In this document: one piece after another, positions 62,130 through 64,000 of the stretch
How the letters are laid out: each line of letters starts with the position of its first letter
How positions within the stretch are numbered: position 1 is the first letter of the stretch
DNA from: an uncultured Roseburia sp.
Lineage (GTDB): Bacteria > Bacillota > Clostridia > Lachnospirales > Lachnospiraceae
Assembly: GCA_910587865.1 (NCBI GenBank)
Contig: CAJUNX010000006.1
Coordinates: 1-64,000 of the forward strand
Direction of reading: 5' to 3'
Length of the DNA: 64,000 nt
Notes under the pieces: model-generated
Database searches by the model: none
The model's input: the letters and a program-made list of their open reading frames with translations, nothing else
What the model was told of the DNA's origin: nothing
Made by a program: the position numbers and the translations under genes

Positions 62130-62328
62130 TGTTGGGGTCAAAAGCATCTGACCCCATGATGCCTTCGGATTTCTGCGTGTTTCACACTCCCGAAATCCGA
62201 AAAACATTCGAAATCCGCTTATGTTCCTGTGGAAAACAGCTGCTTTCTCATGTTTGGCGGGTCACAAAGTCATGCTTTTTCATGCAGGCGTGAAACACAT
62301 GACCTTTTGACCCTGGCATCATATTATA
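62121..62328. mobile_element. MITE-like element with 24-bp terminal inverted repeats
   Basis: Left end 62121-62144 (ATATTATGATGTTGGGGTC...) and right end 62304-62328 (…GACCCTGGCATCATATTAT) are inverted copies with few mismatches. The 208-base element has no protein frame and contains further hairpins (CGGATTTC/GAAATCCG; GTGTTTCAC/GTGAAACAC). It lies against the isomerase remnant. Confidence 0.6.
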
Positions 62329-62396
62329 AAATTTTGTATATGATATCGGTGGTGATTCATAATATTTTTACTGATATTCATAAAAATTTTTCTCGC

Positions 62397-62448
62397 AAGA
62401 CTGCCTCTGGTATGATATAATTGCTTGTATACAAGGGGCAGTCTTTTT
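62397..62448 (+). terminator. Terminator-type hairpin enclosing promoter and operator
   Basis: AAGACTGCC / GGCAGTCTT stem, 31-base loop, T-run. The loop holds the TATAAT and palindrome described at 62416-62435. Confidence 0.6.
62416..62435 (+). promoter_or_regulatory. -10 element and GntR-type operator of the isomerase genes
   Basis: Perfect TATAAT (62416-62421) followed directly by the 12-base palindrome CTTGTATACAAG (62424-62435) at the expected transcription start. TTGTATACAA-type sites are bound by GntR-family repressors of sugar-acid genes. The -35 (TCGCAA) is poor. Confidence 0.5.
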
Positions 62449-62526
62449 GTTTTTCGGGAAAATGCTGTACCGGAATGCTCTTTTGCGGGCATTTTGTATG
62501 AATTTTGGGGAAAGGAAGGTATTGGG

Positions 62527-63402
62527 ATGAAGGAACGTCTGGTGATTTCCGGATTTGCGGACGAGATCAGCTCCGACTTTGACGCGCAGTTAAAGACAGT
62601 GACAGAGCTCGGGATGAAGTATATCTCCCTGCGCTCCGCGGACGGAAAGGGAATCGCGGATTACACAGTGGAGGAAGTGAGGGAAAGGCTTGTGCCGCGG
62701 CTTGACGCGGCCGGGGTGAAGGTATCCTCCATCGGCTCGCCGATCGGGAAGGTCGGGATCGCGGATGAGGAAGGGTTTCAAAAGCAGCTTGCGCGGCTTG
62801 ATGAGCTCTGCCGGATCGCACGGCTTCTGGAGTGTCGTTTTATCCGCATGTTCAGCTTCTTTATGCCGGAGGGGGCGAATCCGGCGGATTACCGCGAGGC
62901 GGTTTTGGAGAAGATGAAACAGTTTCTTGATGTGGCAAGGCAATATGACGTGGTTCTGATGCATGAGAATGAAAAGGACATCTACGGCGATACAGGAGCA
63001 CGCTGTCTGGATCTGATGGAGAGCATCGACGACCCGCTTTTCCAGAGCGCGTTTGACTTTGCCAATTTCGTTCAGTGCGGGGAGGATCCCGCCGCATGCT
63101 GGGATCTGCTGCATGAGTATATTGTATACATACATATTAAGGACGCGGTTTCGAATGACAATGAAAATGTCGTCTGCGGGACCGGCGAAGGGAAGATTAA
63201 AGAGCTTCTCGACCGTGCGGTCAATCAGGAAGGGTATGAGGGTTTCCTGACGCTTGAGCCGCATCTGGTGCTGTTCGACTCGCTGGCATCTTTAGAGACG
63301 ACGGATGCGAAGAACATCATTAAGGAGAACAAGGCGAAGGACGGCGCGGAGGGGTATGCGATGCAGTACCGCGCGCTCTGCGGCATTCTGGATGAGATCT
63401 GA
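62527..63402 (+). CDS. Sugar phosphate isomerase/epimerase (xylose-isomerase-like TIM barrel)
   Basis: 291 residues from ATG 62527 (GGAAAGGAAGG upstream). Begins SGFADEISSDFDAQLKTVTELGMKYISLRSADG, with metal-site residues in LMHENEKDIYGDT, SAFDFANFVQ, YIHIKDA and FLTLEPHL. Family of isomerases/epimerases in sugar, inositol or sugar-acid catabolism (AP endonuclease family 2 fold). Neighbour of a Gfo/Idh/MocA dehydrogenase, a common pair for oxidised sugar breakdown. Confidence 0.88.
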   Translation: MKERLVISGFADEISSDFDAQLKTVTELGMKYISLRSADGKGIADYTVEEVRERLVPRLDAAGVKVSSIGSPIGKVGIADEEGFQKQLARLDELCRIARLLECRFIRMFSFFMPEGANPADYREAVLEKMKQFLDVARQYDVVLMHENEKDIYGDTGARCLDLMESIDDPLFQSAFDFANFVQCGEDPAACWDLLHEYIVYIHIKDAVSNDNENVVCGTGEGKIKELLDRAVNQEGYEGFLTLEPHLVLFDSLASLETTDAKNIIKENKAKDGAEGYAMQYRALCGILDEI

Positions 63403-63418
63403 CCAGAGAGCTGAGTAT

Positions 63419-63436
63419 GGCTGAAAACGTTTAGCC
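63419..63436. promoter_or_regulatory. Imperfect palindrome, possible LacI/CcpA-type operator
   Basis: GGCTGAAAACGTTTAGCC lies between the isomerase and oxidoreductase genes; the central AAACGTTT is typical of LacI-family sites. It misses the 3' C of the cre consensus. Confidence 0.3.
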
Positions 63437-63506
63437 GTCCTTTGCGACATGGGCTGAACGATCATTTTCATGTAAAAGAAGAATAGAAGAAAAGGAGAAG
63501 AGGACT

Positions 63507-64000
63507 ATGGACAAGAAGATTCGTTTCGGACTGATCGGAATCGGTGCGCAGGGGGGCGCATATGCAGGCTTTCTGACGGGAAAAGCAGGATTCCCGGGGA
63601 TGCCGGCGCCGGAGTGCCCGCCGCACTGCGCGCTGGGGGCGCTGTGTGACACCGACCCGGCCAAGGAGGCAATGTGCAAAGAAAAATATCCGGAATATCC
63701 GTTTTACACGGACTGGAAAGAGATGGTTGCATCGGGGAATGTGGATGCGGTGATCACGACGGTGCCGCATTATCTGCACACCGAGATCGCGATCTACTGC
63801 CTCGAGCACGGCATGCATGTGCTGGTTGAGAAGCCTGCGGGCGTTTATTCCAAAGAAGTGCGTCTGATGAATGAGTGTGCGGCGGCGCATCCGGAAGTAT
63901 CCTTCGGCGTGATGTTTAATCAGAGAACCAATGTTTTATATCAGAAGGTAAAAGAGCTGATCGCATCCGGTGAACTCGGCGAGATCCGCCGTACCAGCTG
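63507..64000 (+). CDS. Gfo/Idh/MocA-family oxidoreductase (partial, 3' end outside window)
   Basis: The first 164 codons are present. N-terminal Rossmann fold IRFGLIGIGAQGG, then VDAVITTVPHYLHTEIAIYCLEHGMHVLVEKPAGV, with the EKP motif of the family. NAD(P)-dependent sugar or inositol dehydrogenase. AAAGGAGAAGAGGACT precedes the ATG. It starts 104 bases after the isomerase gene. Confidence 0.9.
   Translation, partial: MDKKIRFGLIGIGAQGGAYAGFLTGKAGFPGMPAPECPPHCALGALCDTDPAKEAMCKEKYPEYPFYTDWKEMVASGNVDAVITTVPHYLHTEIAIYCLEHGMHVLVEKPAGVYSKEVRLMNECAAAHPEVSFGVMFNQRTNVLYQKVKELIASGELGEIRRTS

Noticed and set aside
63419..63436. Confident cre (CcpA) site
   Set aside because: The sequence fails at the conserved 3' C position and is kept only as a weak operator candidate.

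Overview
The window reads as a chromosomal segment of a spore-forming Firmicute, most likely a GC-rich gut Lachnospiraceae (Clostridia). The reasons are a complete eight-gene spoIIIA sporulation operon, purine-rich ribosome binding sites almost everywhere, YesM/YesN-type two-component systems beside large glycoside hydrolase clusters, and paired ABC sugar permeases. The species call is inference; no rRNA or tRNA gene was found.

Layout. 1-9506: housekeeping and membrane genes: a lipid flippase-like protein translationally coupled to an MGDG-synthase-like glycosyltransferase (both minus), a QueT-type transporter behind a pseudoknotted leader, a histidine phosphatase, argS, a lone AAA ATPase (minus), an amino-acid permease and a YtcJ-like amidohydrolase. 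9741-15664: spoIIIAA-AH, the mother-cell part of the feeding-tube apparatus, with a candidate sigma-E promoter. 15848-42646: a very large carbohydrate-utilisation locus. It has a YesM/YesN pair, an extra AraC regulator, a GPH sugar symporter, an unassigned alpha/beta hydrolase, GH2, two GH43, GH42, a LipO/LplB/LplC-type ABC importer, a DUF5060-type glycosidase, GH3, GH78 and a frameshifted esterase. The enzyme set suggests arabinogalactan or pectin side-chain breakdown (inference). A small holin-like type I toxin module sits inside it at 36420-36790. 42736-49419: a separate alpha-galactoside operon (AraC regulator, solute-binding protein, two permeases, GH36).

49505-52677 is the most unusual part: a two-gene unit with its own promoter, coding for a HEPN-like small protein and an 873-residue protein with two P-loops, the first of the variant KGGVGR type. 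It is a candidate conflict or defence system. It is followed by an AEC transporter, prfC, trxA and a two-component system plus ABC transporter of the peptide-antibiotic-resistance type (56338-61863). The right end holds a pseudogene remnant, a MITE-like element, a promoter/operator/terminator nest, a sugar isomerase/epimerase and the start of a Gfo/Idh/MocA oxidoreductase.

Two themes run across the window. Several proteins carry recent in-frame tandem duplications in linkers or loops (908-1019, 13693-13845, 22057-22128, 23775-23810, 53174-53253). At several places a promoter lies inside or immediately next to the terminator hairpin of the previous unit (15794, 49505, 62397).
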